64,000 nt of DNA, from assembly GCA_028023455.1 (NCBI GenBank), contig JAQFVV010006309.1, positions 1,756,511-1,820,510 of the forward strand. Reading direction: 5' to 3'. The position numbers and the translations under genes are program-made. The notes beneath the pieces were generated by a model. The model had not been told where the DNA came from and ran no database searches. It saw nothing but the letters and a program-made list of their open reading frames with translations. The stretch is from Epiperipatus broadwayi (Eukaryota > Onychophora > Udeonychophora > Euonychophora > Peripatidae). Shown here piece after piece: positions 24,425 to 35,050 of the stretch. Each line of letters opens with the position of its first letter. Position 1 is the first letter of the stretch.

Positions 24425-26030
24425 TCTACTGTTAAAAGTGAAAAGACTTTACATTCTGATAAAATAACTGGAGAAGGTTTAAAATTTGATGCTAATAGTT
24501 AGCTTTAAAAGCATTGGAATTTTTTAAGAATTTATGGGCTCATGATGTTGTCCCATCTGATTTTAAGAATGCTTTTTTCATTCCAATTTTTAAAAATAAA
24601 ATGAATAGATAAGATTGCAATAATTATCAAGGAATCATCATTATTATCCACCACAATAAAGTTACTTTCAATGATTATTTGAATAGGTTGTTTTAGTCAT
24701 AGATGCGTGATTATCATAGAATCATAATTTTAAAGAGTCAAGAAACACTATAAATAGAGTTTTAATTGTTAGGCATATATAAGAAAAGTATTGAAAACAA
24801 ATAAAAATAATTTATATATAACTTTTATTGGTTGGTTAAAGCATTTAACTCAAATAATTGAGCAGGTCTGTGATATTGTTTAAAAATAAATGACTATCCA
24901 TCAAAGTTTATTCATGTTATATAATTTTGCATGATAGAATGAGGAAAAGTTATTACAGTGAAAATCTAAAGCATTTGAAATGAAAACTAATATTAAAGAA
25001 GGATATCTTTTTAGTTGTTCAAACATTATTTTTAATTTTTATGACAGTAGTCTTTAGAACTGCTTATATAATACAGATTTGATAGGGAAATTTTTAACTG
25101 GAATCAATTAAAAAATAAGAATTTCATCTTTTTGGATTCTGGATGCATAGTATACTCATGATTGTGCTATTTTTGCCTGTTTAAAAAATAATCTACATAA
25201 TATACTTAATGATTTTAATGAAACATAGACTTTGGTTTAATAGTTAATGTTCAAAAGAAAAGAAAATTCTTTATCAGTGAGTAATGGAAGAAAAATCCTC
25301 AATACCTTTTAGCTTGAATAGGTATTATTTTAAGAGAGTAAATCAATTTAAATATTTTGATAGTAATGTAAGTAGAATGATGGACTTAGGTGTTGTGGTA
25401 TCCCACAGACAGTTAAAAGATGGAAGTCACAGAGAAATAAGTACCTCTTCCAAATTGACTGAATATAGAGCTGTTATTTTAACTAATGTATTGTATAAAA
25501 TAAGATTTGGACATTCTATCACTTAAATGTAGAATCATTATAAAAGTTTCATTTGATATCTGTAAAAGTTTAAAAATACAATGGCAAACTTATTAAAATG
25601 GTAAATATACATTTGTAAAATCATATCTACAAAGATCAGACATGTAAAATAAATAAACAATACAAGACTTCCTAAAAAGATGTTTCATGGTGAGCTTGAA
25701 CATCGTTTTCGTAAGAGAAATAGACCTCATTTATATTAGAAGGATTATTTTGAAAACATTTGCATTGTGAAAATATGACAAAGAATAGAATACAGTGGAT
25801 AGCTACCAATTGAATGGTGTGTTGAAGTACTTTAAAAAGAGAAGTTTTTTTTTTTTTTTACAGAAGAAGTTAAAAAGAAGCATTGCAAAATATCAAATAA
25901 ACAGAAAAGTGGAGCAACTTATTCTATATGTGGACAAATTGCTTTGCTTAGTCATTGCAAATGTCATCTCTAGTAGTTTATTTCCCATTGAAATTGGAAT
26001 AATCATACTTTTATGAATAGTCATAGTCTT
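24425..26030 (+). pseudogene. LINE relic: reverse transcriptase through C-terminal zinc finger
   Basis: A long series of homologous blocks appears in order on the plus strand, broken by stops and frame changes. HSDKITGEGLK (compare G-DGIP-E-LK) is near 24450; VPSDFKNAFFIPIFKNK and DCNNYQGI at 24548-24635; FEMKTNIKEG (compare GVKQGC) near 24975; YTHDCAIFA (compare YADD) at 25151. Next come VNQFKYFDSNVS and KLTEYRAVILTNVLY inside a residual 80-codon frame at 25284-25526, PKKMFHGELEHRF near 25670, and finally TYSICGQIALLSHCKCH near 25915-25965, a decayed zinc finger. This layout is that of animal RTE/Rex/CR1-like LINEs. The catalytic YADD has become YTHD, so it is dead. The endonuclease region was not found. 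Confidence 0.75.
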
Positions 26031-26074
26031 TTATGATTGGCTGCTGCTGCTGACTGATTCTATTGAGGTACTAA

Positions 26075-27110
26075 AAGTTTTCTTTATTAAAAATCACATA
26101 TTTCAGAATGTTGACTTTTAATTCCAATCTCTAAATATTTATACATATATGTAAAAGAAAATAATGCTATGTTTCACATGAACTGGAAAAAAAAACCTAG
26201 CATGTTTTGCAAATGAACTGCAAATTTTTTAATTAAAAAAAAAAAGAGAGATTTGAAAATAAAGAATTACGTTAGAGAGCAAATTATCTTAGGAATAGAT
26301 AGCAAAAGTCAAAAATAATTAGTTTGGGTTGATCAGGTGGAAAATGTAGTTTGCGATGATCCACTTACATGTGTTTTAATATTTGCAAAATTAGAAAAAA
26401 TTTTAAAATTAAAAATTGCATTTTTCAAAGTGTTAATTTTTAATTCTAAATTTACACTCTTCTCTCTCTATATATAAAATATATGATTCCAAAGTAATTT
26501 TTAACTTTTCTTAAAGCATTCTAATTCAGTATTAAAATACAATGCGTATGCTAGGAAAAGCTTGTTTATTGGTTTTTAAAAACTAATAAATGCTAAGGAT
26601 ACCTTATAAACGATCTGTGTTTATTTATTCATAAAATAAAACAGTAGGAAGAAATAATTAAATTCAAATTATTCTGGGAATAGATGATAAAAGTGAATGA
26701 AGAAAAAAAAAAGTTTAAGAACAATAGGTCTTGGTTATTTTTATTTTTTTTCATGTGTCTAAGCATCGGCGGGGAAGCGAACCCGGCACAACTTCCTGTA
26801 AGGCGGCTGTGCTGACCGCTCGGCCACCAACGCTTGACAGGTCTTGGTTATTTATATATAAAAATATACTTTAAATGATTCATTTACACAATCATACTAA
26901 TAATATTTGACAGCTTACAAGTTTTCTTTATTAAAAATGCTATTGCCATATCATTGATGTATCAAGTGTCTATCTATTTGTTATAATTCAAAAAATTATG
27001 CATAAATTTTGATAGTTTTCTTCATAGCATAATGCTTGGAAAGGCTTTAGATTATTGAATTTTGTTTATTTACAGAGATATTTCTATAGCTACAATATGC
27101 ATTCAAAGGA
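26075..27110 (+). repeat. Diverged direct repeats downstream of LINE relic
   Basis: Direct repeats include gttttctttattaaaaat at about 26083 and 26922, a block around ttgacttttaattc at 26112 matched near 26438, and the gaatagata...ttggtt module at 26290 and 26685, the last split by a SINE. Periods are irregular (about 320-850 bp) and identity is low by eye. Confidence 0.45.
26726..26853 (-). mobile_element. tRNA-derived SINE with 15-bp target duplication
   Basis: Exact flanks aggtcttggttattt stand at 26726-26740 and 26839-26853. On the minus strand the insert starts TGTCAAGCGTTGG, has box A TGGCCGAGCGG and a good box B GGGTTCGCTTCCC, and ends CCGATGCTTAGACACATG plus A's. It interrupts one of the diverged repeat modules, so it is younger than that module. 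Confidence 0.9.
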
Positions 27111-30100
27111 AGTCAAAACAAAAAATTTGGTACTTGTGAGTTTTCAAGTAAACCAAGATGGCAGGCCATATTTTTGATAAATCTATAATTTTAGGGTTCT
27201 CCAAAAAATGTTTACATAAAAAAATGCCTGCTAAGAAACATCATATTTAATAATTACATTTTATTTTTTATTACTATTATTTTAAAAAAGTAAACTTGTG
27301 AAAAATTTTCTTTTTGCTTTTGGATTAACTTATTAGCAGAAAAATGAAAAAAGATATAAACACAATATTTACACTTTATTCATGTTGGCAGCATGCACTC
27401 ATATTGTGATAATTAACACACACTTTTTGGGGTGGGGGTGGTGTCACATATCTTTGGAAAAAAAAAACACTGCATCACGTTTTGTGACAAAAAGGTTCCA
27501 AATTTTTATCATTATGACAATTTACTAAAAACACTACTGACAAAAAGAAACACGCTGAACTGAACCATTTCATCACTTCTCATGTTATAAGGAAATAAAT
27601 GAAAAATTGCAATAAAGCTTCTTCATGAAATTTATTGGAATTTATTCTTTTTTTTTTAATTTAACAATTGATTTAATAATTTTGTTTTAATTTAACAACT
27701 AACATAGCTTTAGTAGATTTTAGGGCCTTCGAACTGTACATTTATCAAAAATATGAAGTGACATTTTGAAAACTACCAAACATTTAGAAAATAATGATAA
27801 AAATTTATCATAGCTTTGATGAAACTTATGTCATTAACAGGTAAAAGTGTGAAAAGCTTTGGTCTATCAATTCCAAATAATTTAAAAAGATCTGTATTAG
27901 ATCTAAAATATTTGAGAAGAAAATGTTTATGTGCTAATAATACAAACTTAATCTAAGATAATTCATAATTAAATCTAATCAACTTGCACTAATATTCTTT
28001 TATTATTTTATAACAATTGGAAAAGATGGTCTCTTTGCCTTATCTTATAATTCAAGAACGAGTAAGTATTATAATTCTAAATTTAGGTTAAAAATTATCT
28101 AACTTGTTTTATTAGTGGGTGTGTTCCTAGGGTCAAAATATCTTTACAAAAAGAAATAATGCATAGAAAAGTTGGATTATAATGATATATTATAATCATT
28201 TATATAATAATTACATTTGAATTCCTAACATAAAACTGCTTATGATGGATTTATTCTAAGATATAAAAGGAATCATTGGAGTTTAAAGTTATGTTAAGAA
28301 ACTTTAATTAAAACTTTATTCTAAATAATAATAAAAAGACAAACTAAAATAATTATGATGGTAAAATTAAATAATAGTTATATAAATAAAATGATTCAAA
28401 TCTCTTGATTTTAAAATATAAACACATTTTTGAGAATTTTAGTCTGTCGTTATTAAAATATGTTCAGCCAATATATTTCAAATCCCAAGGGGCCTCATTT
28501 GTCTTTATTTTAATTTCGTAAATTTGAGAATGTGTTAGGATTGATTGATGAATATTTTATTTCAGGTTCTAAGCTGCCTTATTTTGGCTTAATTTTAATT
28601 TCTTAATTTGAGGGCATATTAGAAATGAATATTTTATAACTTTCTATAGATCAGAGCAAGGTAATCTTAAATGTATAAAAATTAATTATAAAAATATAAA
28701 ATGAAAGAAATTATAAATAAATTTAAAAAAGTCACCATATAATTTTCTCAGTGAATTTAAAAAATAATTTATTTCGAAAAATTCAATTTTATGTCTAATT
28801 AAATAAAAAAGATAAATACTACTTAGTAAAACAACAAATTATCTGTAATTAGAGTCCTGTAAATAAAGTATTATCTTACTCTGTTTAAATGAATTCCAAA
28901 ATAATCTGGAAAAACAATCGGTAATTAGCTATAAAGAAAACAATAAAAACAAGTGCGTGAACTTTTAAGTTAAGATAAACATGAGCAATAATGAGGTTAC
29001 ATTAAATAAATTGAAACAGAAGTAGTTTTTTATTCTGAGATGTTCATTTTTTCTTATAAATTTATTCAGACAGAGAGATTCAGTGTTTAAAAATGAATGC
29101 AACAGTCTGAGTGAAATTATTAAGCAGTGCAGAAATGGAGTTAAAATTGATACTTACAAAGAGAAGAAAAACAGATTATAATTATGACAAGTTACCACAG
29201 TACTGCTATAACTATTCATTATAAAAAAGTTAGATAAGCTATAAAGCAAATTTTAATGTTATCCTTATTCTAATTATTATGAAAAACTTCTTTATAATGA
29301 TGATTTTTAGCATGTGTTGAGTGCTTTCCAGCAATCTACCACCCACTAGTACCATCATGTAGACCTTCAAAAATTGACAGATGCCATGCCATGCAGTTTG
29401 TAGTTCAATGATGATGATTATATAAAATATAACCTATTACTTGCATTATGACTGAAATGCATTCCATTATTCAAAAGTTTAATTGGCCTGGTGATATCCC
29501 CCAACTAATACTGTCAAAGTAATCAGAAGACCTCAAATTTGAAGATTAATCCCAAGTATGGCTTATGAAAAGCTAACGAATAATATGAAGAAATATGAAA
29601 AGATTGCTATGCAGAAATCAAATATATAATTTAGAAAGGTATCTGGATTTATTAAATAACTCTATGACTTTTGATTATGTACATATAAATATATTTCAAT
29701 CTAAACTGAAATTTTTTATTACATTTGTAAATTATATATTTTTCTTTTATTATTTTTATTATTAATTTACTCATATATTGGTTCAATTTATTATAAATTG
29801 TATTTAAGTTTTATTTATAGATAATCAATTGATTGTGGTTGCATTCATTTTAGATGATTTTGGATGATCATTATATTTGAATTATTAATATATAAAATTA
29901 AAAGCGTATGAGGCGATTGAAAGAGAAGCGATAGAGAGTGCAAAAAATATTAAATGCTAAGCGCTTTCGAGGCCGTTTGCCTCATATTCATAGCGATAAT
30001 GTGAAAAAATTTATTCATATTTAATATTATTATTAATATACCAAAAAAAAAACCCTGTATAAATCCCAAATGTATAACATATTTTTCTATTAGCAAAGGT

Positions 30101-31554
30101 TAAAAATTTGCAGCCTATTACAAATATTTAATGCGGAAAGCAGACTCCTCAAATATTCCACATATTTGGGTGGCAAAACTGTACCATACATATAATGATA
30201 GTGAGACAATGAGATTGGTTTTTCTTATTTAGTATTCCCTATGAACTGAACAAGACAAAAACTGTAACTACTAATAATGAATCAATAATAATAAATTCTT
30301 CACCTCTGACTAACTAAACCTATAAAAGGTAAAACTTTTTTTATCTATGACTCTTCTGTTACATATTTGAGTATTCCAAATAAATATACATCGAAATTAA
30401 AAGACATTTTTACTGATTGCAAAATATATTCAGAATAAGTACACAAATAAACCTAGACTTTCTTTTAATGTAACTATCATTCATTTCCTTTTCATGTTAC
30501 AATGTTATAATATCTAGTGTCAATTTAATATTAGTGTATATGTATTTAATGTCCCAGGGTAAATATCAAAATGTCAAAGCGAATGTAATATGTGTGACTA
30601 TAAATCAGTGATATGTGTCGACTTATAAAAGAAAATATATGAAAACCAAATTTAATAATATATATATATATATGCATTTTAATGAAATTTAAGTGATTTC
30701 ATATCGTTAATACTCATAAACATATTTCTGTAGTTACTACAGCTTTAAACTATATAAAAAATTCAAAGAGTAATAAGTGCCATTAATATTCAGAGGTGAT
30801 GCCCAAAGAAATATCTTAACCAGGGTTATATAAAGAATATTATAATTATTTAATAATAAAGAAGTAACTAATTTAGTCTATAATTTCTATACATATTTCA
30901 CAGGTAAAAGTTCTTTTTAACAACACATCAAACTTATCTATTTATACAAAATATAATTTAGGAATCTTCTGAACAAACTAACTTAGGATCAGAAGTAATG
31001 GCTTATTTAATAAAGTGGCAAAAGTAAAATATAATCTATTATTACATATGGTCGTACACATACTCTTTTGACATATAATAAGATGAATTTATCATCTCTA
31101 ACATTAAAAAAATAGCTGTGTAAAGAAGAATTCACCATCTCTCAGATAAAACAAGTTAGACATAAGAGAAATTCATCATTTGTTATACAAATGAGAAAAG
31201 CATATATTATCACTATGATATTCAAATTATTCACTTAACAAACTAAGTTTACTAACGCTTTTTACCCAGGAATCACTTATTATGAGATTGAAAGTTAATA
31301 ATGATGATAATTTTAATAGTCAATGTAATAACTATTGATAAGTATTAGATTATAATTATATTGCATCAAACTACTCACACCAAAATAATATACGGGTTGT
31401 TTGCAAATATATGTACAAATATAAAGCAAAAAAATTATTTTAAATATTACCATTGTTGTTTTAAAAGAACGTTTTTTTGGAAGGATTATAAAAATTGCTT
31501 ATGAAAATAATGACTATTTCTCTCTTTTTTTATATATCTAATCTAAAGTTCCTA
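27111..31554. other. Long AT-rich stretch, largely featureless
   Basis: Apart from the small tandem duplication at 28487 no feature was supported. A patch at 29900-30000 has a loose tatgaggc/gcctcata inverse pair. Confidence 0.6.
28487..28640 (+). repeat. Tandem duplication of about 75 bp
   Basis: The segment around ttattttaatttcgtaaattt is followed directly by a diverged second copy around ttaattttaatttcttaattt, with matching flanks (gcct...at and gaatattttat). Confidence 0.55.
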
Positions 31555-31670
31555 AATTCTACATTCATTTTTTTTTCCATGTGTCATAGCATTGACCGGG
31601 AAGCGAACCCGCTAACCCAGGACAACTGCTTATAAGGCGGCTGTGCTGACCTCTCAACCACCAATTCTAC
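31555..31670 (-). mobile_element. tRNA-derived SINE, 5'-shortened, 8-bp target duplication
   Basis: Flanks aattctac at 31555-31562 and 31663-31670, with the next 8 bp also similar. On the minus strand the insert begins directly at GGTGGTTGAGAGG, lacking the TGTCAAGCG leader of the other copies, has a good box B GGGTTCGCTTCCC, and ends CAATGCTATGACACATGG plus A's. Confidence 0.85.
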
Positions 31671-31987
31671 GTTTATTTTCAATCTGATTTTCAGTGGATT
31701 TCCGAGTAATGTTGTTGACAAATTAGAAGAGCAAAGATCACAAAAGAAAGTTTATTCTGGTTTAATTTGAAAAGTTCTTGATGAAAATCTATTGTTCATA
31801 AAACCTGTTCTGAAGGCAAATACTGGAGAATGTAAACAAATTAAGAATTATTAGAACTGTTGACAAACTGTTAATTGTTTCATGCTATAAGAATTTCATT
31901 CCAGATATTTTCGAAATATAACTTCTTCAATGATTAGGTTGAAAAATATAGATTTCCTTTTTAATTTATTTTAGGTTTTTATATATA

Positions 31988-32266
31988 GGGTATATGAGCA
32001 CAGACTTTCAGACGACCCATCACTCTCCACTCTATCTAATAACACCGATACACTCAAGCACATATACGCTGAAAAGATAAATAATCACCAATATTCGTAT
32101 TTCATGCTAAACCAGCAATCATCAGTTGATCCAGATTATCATCTCCTACACATATATACTATAAGTGCTCAGATATATATTAAGATAGACAATCTTCATA
32201 CTTTAATGGACAGGCTGCAATCTACTACACACCTCAACTCTTCAACCGTCCATCCAATTGAAAATC
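31988..32266 (+). mobile_element. Solo left arm of foldback H2, copy 2
   Basis: It starts gggtatatgagcacagac and runs through the whole arm to caattgaaaatc, equivalent to 44504-44777. A 61-codon frame crosses it but other copies do not keep it. The minus strand carries a hammerhead-like motif at 32076-32143. Confidence 0.85.
32076..32143 (-). ncRNA. Hammerhead-like motif of H2 (core bases present)
   Basis: On the minus strand: GAUGAUAA, bulge, AUCAA, core CUGAUGA (plus coordinates 32119-32125), helix II UGCU-GGUUU-AGCA, core GAAA, a short A/U-rich helix III, cleavage-type UA, then UUGG, bulge, and UUAUUUAUC closing a long helix I. Position 10.1-11.1 is a U-U mismatch where related copies have G-C, so activity is doubtful, although every invariant core base is present. 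Confidence 0.6.
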
Positions 32267-32446
32267 ATTATGCCTTGGCAGTAATGTAGAAAACTAACTA
32301 ACAGAGGCTTCACAGTCCCAGTCAGACTATCTTTATTTAGATAACCATTCTGGCTAATAACTTTCTTACTATTGTCATTTAAAAAACCTTTATTAAAAGA
32401 AAAAAAACAATCTAATAGGATTGAAAGTTTCTTATCAAGTACCAGG

Positions 32447-35050
32447 TTTTTTTTTAAAAAAAATAACGATTTATTTAAATGATTTATACAATTTTATACA
32501 ATGATGATTACATGAATACCAAGCAATGTCCATAGCCAAATGAGAAGTGGATATATACATGAATGTTGGATCAACGCTTCAGTAGTATTCTAGATTGGTC
32601 CATACTTTGTCCCAGTTGAACAATTATGTATGCCTCACTGAGCATTGAAAGGCACGTCCAAATTTATAATGAGTGTAGGTTTAAAGTCAAGATGCGAAGC
32701 AGAGGCTAAGTGGGCTGGGAGAACCCTGACAAGGACATTGATTCACTCACAATCCGTCAGTCCGAGCTTAAGCATCCCGAGATCTGTCCACCACTTTCTT
32801 ATAAGTTAAGCCATTCAGTTCATAATTAAGTTTGTTAACTTTTATTTTTTGAGGTAGATGGTGTGATCAATCCACTAATTGGTAGTCTTTAGATAGTATG
32901 GTAGAGTTCCCATATATATGACTGAGCTCATTTTGGTATTGCATCGATGAAGCGAGACTCATATTTGGATCATTGATATCTTTGCAATAATCAGTGCACT
33001 AGCATGGAGGTGCCAGCCCAGGTTTGTTGATACAGCCAATCTGGAGCAAGCATTTTATCTCTGATGATGTTACCCTTGATGAGTGTTTTAAATACTTGAA
33101 GGGTACTGGTGTTCGCATTGCTCAGAACAAAACCGCATCTCGTTAGCCAGATGGCGAAGGATAGGAAAATTGCTAATCTAATGTTAGCAAAATTGCCAGC
33201 TTTAATTGTTTGCTGGATTAAGAATGTGTCTGTAGAATAGCATTTTACCTTTTCATCAATGAAAGACCCAAGAATGCTGAGTGATGGACAATCTAGGAAA
33301 ATGTGTTGAATTGTTTCCTCATCCCTCTGACAGAGTTGACATTGAGAGCTAATTTCATTAAAACCCCTCCTCATTATGAGGAGCTGATTAGTGGGTAGTG
33401 ATGAGAGGTTTAATTTCAGAAGAAAATCAATAAATTTGGGTTCCAGAAACCAATGTTTGGCTTTTTTGATCAATAATTTGTTGCTTAATCCAAGAGCATT
33501 ATGGAGAGCTGAGAGACAATCTTTCTTTAGCCTATAAGTTTTGCAGTAGGACTTTTTTTCATCAAAGATGTTTGGAGTTAAGTTAATAGAGCCATTGACA
33601 TGTGTCCAGATGTCAGTTAACCATCCTTTACTATGGGGAGGTGGCATATCAGTAGGTTGAAATTCTTGGATTAAGTTTGTATAATCCATTTCCAGTGAAT
33701 GGTTGTGTAGCAGATTTAGTGATTTTTGCAAGTATAATGTAGCAACCAGGTGTAGACCAAGACTGTTCAGTTCTCTAGGCATTTGGGCCTTTGCCAAGCT
33801 TATGGCCACAACCTTCCTTTTCCACAATAGCTTAGTACATAATGAGGCTATTTGTTTACCGAAGATTTTAGTAGGCTTGATGATTGGTAGATAGTAATTG
33901 AGTCTTGAAAACATTAGCATGTTAAGGAGTGTGATTTTACCAGGAATTGAAAGAGAAATACTAGAGAGAGTGTTGATTGTTTTATTGGTTTTTTGAAGGA
34001 TTGAATTTCTCTAGTCATGATAGTTTTTGTTTTTGCCATGGGGAATCCTAAAAAAAGCTGTGGCTTGGCTGTGAATCTGGATGGAATTGTTGTTTCTGTT
34101 TTAATTCTCCAGATGGAAGATTTGCTATTGTTAGATTGGAAGTTTAATATTTTGGCATTCTTGTCAATAATTGTGAAGAGTGTTGGAAGAAGAGCTTTGC
34201 TGGGAAGAAAAATGTAACATTGTCCACATAGGAGATGTGGTTGATTTGTTTTTTGATGGCAGGAACATAAATGCCTGGCAAGATATTCACTATGTCCTTG
34301 AGCATGGGGTTGATATAAGTTATAAAACATAGTGATGCTAGGAGAGAACCCTGTGGAATCGAGATGTGAGGTCTAAAACCTGTAGACAACCTTCCATCTA
34401 AAGAAGTAAATATGGAATGATTTAGTAAAAGGTTTGCTATTATTCTGATGTACATGTCAGGCACCTGATACTCCTGCATCGTCTGGAACAGTATGGATGG
34501 TATTATCGAGTCAAATGCTAAAGAGAAGTCTAGTTGTACGACCAGTGGCCTTGACTTATTGGTTTGTCTGACGTGTTCAGTTAGTAAAAGAAAGCGCTGA
34601 ACTGCACCAATGGTTGATGATCCTTTTCAGGCAAATTGAAAAGATGAAATATGTGAGTAGAGTTGGGGTTGTATCTGGTCCTTAACTAAGGATTCAATTG
34701 TCTTAATTAGCAATGGAATCATGGAAATAGGTCGTATATTGTTGAGACTAGATGAATTTTCTTGTTTTTTAAGAAAAGGGACCAGTGCCACTGGGCACAA
34801 ATCTGGAATGTTCTGAAAGTCATTGGCCAGCACGTCAATCATATTTTTGATTATGGGGATTGTGTAGTGACTAAGGTGTAATAGTACAAATTTTGGGATT
34901 GCGTGAAGGCCGGATGAGTGCTTTCAGAAAATGCCTGTAGCTTTTGCAATGTTTGGGCTTCATTTGTTGTGATTGGTTGTGGTATGATTCCATATGTTTC
35001 CTGTTGAAAAGTATTGTTTTGCAACTTTGTTTTGAAATGAGAGTGAATGA
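32447..35050 (-). mobile_element. 5'-truncated LINE, best preserved in window
   Basis: The element lies on the minus strand. Its coding part runs from about 35000 down to 32991, followed by a 3' UTR of about 540 bp ending in a run of A's (T's at 32447-32455 on the plus strand). It starts abruptly inside the reverse transcriptase domain near 35050, which is typical 5' truncation by target-primed reverse transcription. Base composition is clearly less AT-rich than its surroundings. No target duplication was identified. Confidence 0.85.
32991..34960 (-). pseudogene. LINE ORF2 relic: reverse transcriptase and C-terminal domain
   Basis: In order on the minus strand: SSGLHAIPKFVL near 34915; NNIRPISMIPLLIKTIESL in the open stretch 34842-34627; one in-frame TGA after SSFQFA, followed in the same frame by KGSSTIGAVQRF; QLDFSLAFDS (catalytic Asp) near 34530; IPQGSLLASLCF near 34345; SYVDN at 34219-34230 in place of YADD. 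Frame changes occur near 34150 and near 33930, after which 309 codons (33920-32991) remain open. That last part holds CQLCQRDEETIQHIFLDC near 33290-33345, a Cys/His zinc-binding motif common at the C-terminus of jockey/CR1-like LINEs. The TGA may come from a CGA by CpG decay. The catalytic Asn substitution and the frameshifts make it inactive. The endonuclease is absent through truncation. Confidence 0.8.

Noticed and set aside
29900-30000. tatgaggc/gcctcata inverse pair
   Set aside because: Only eight pairs with a long unrelated spacer; likely chance.
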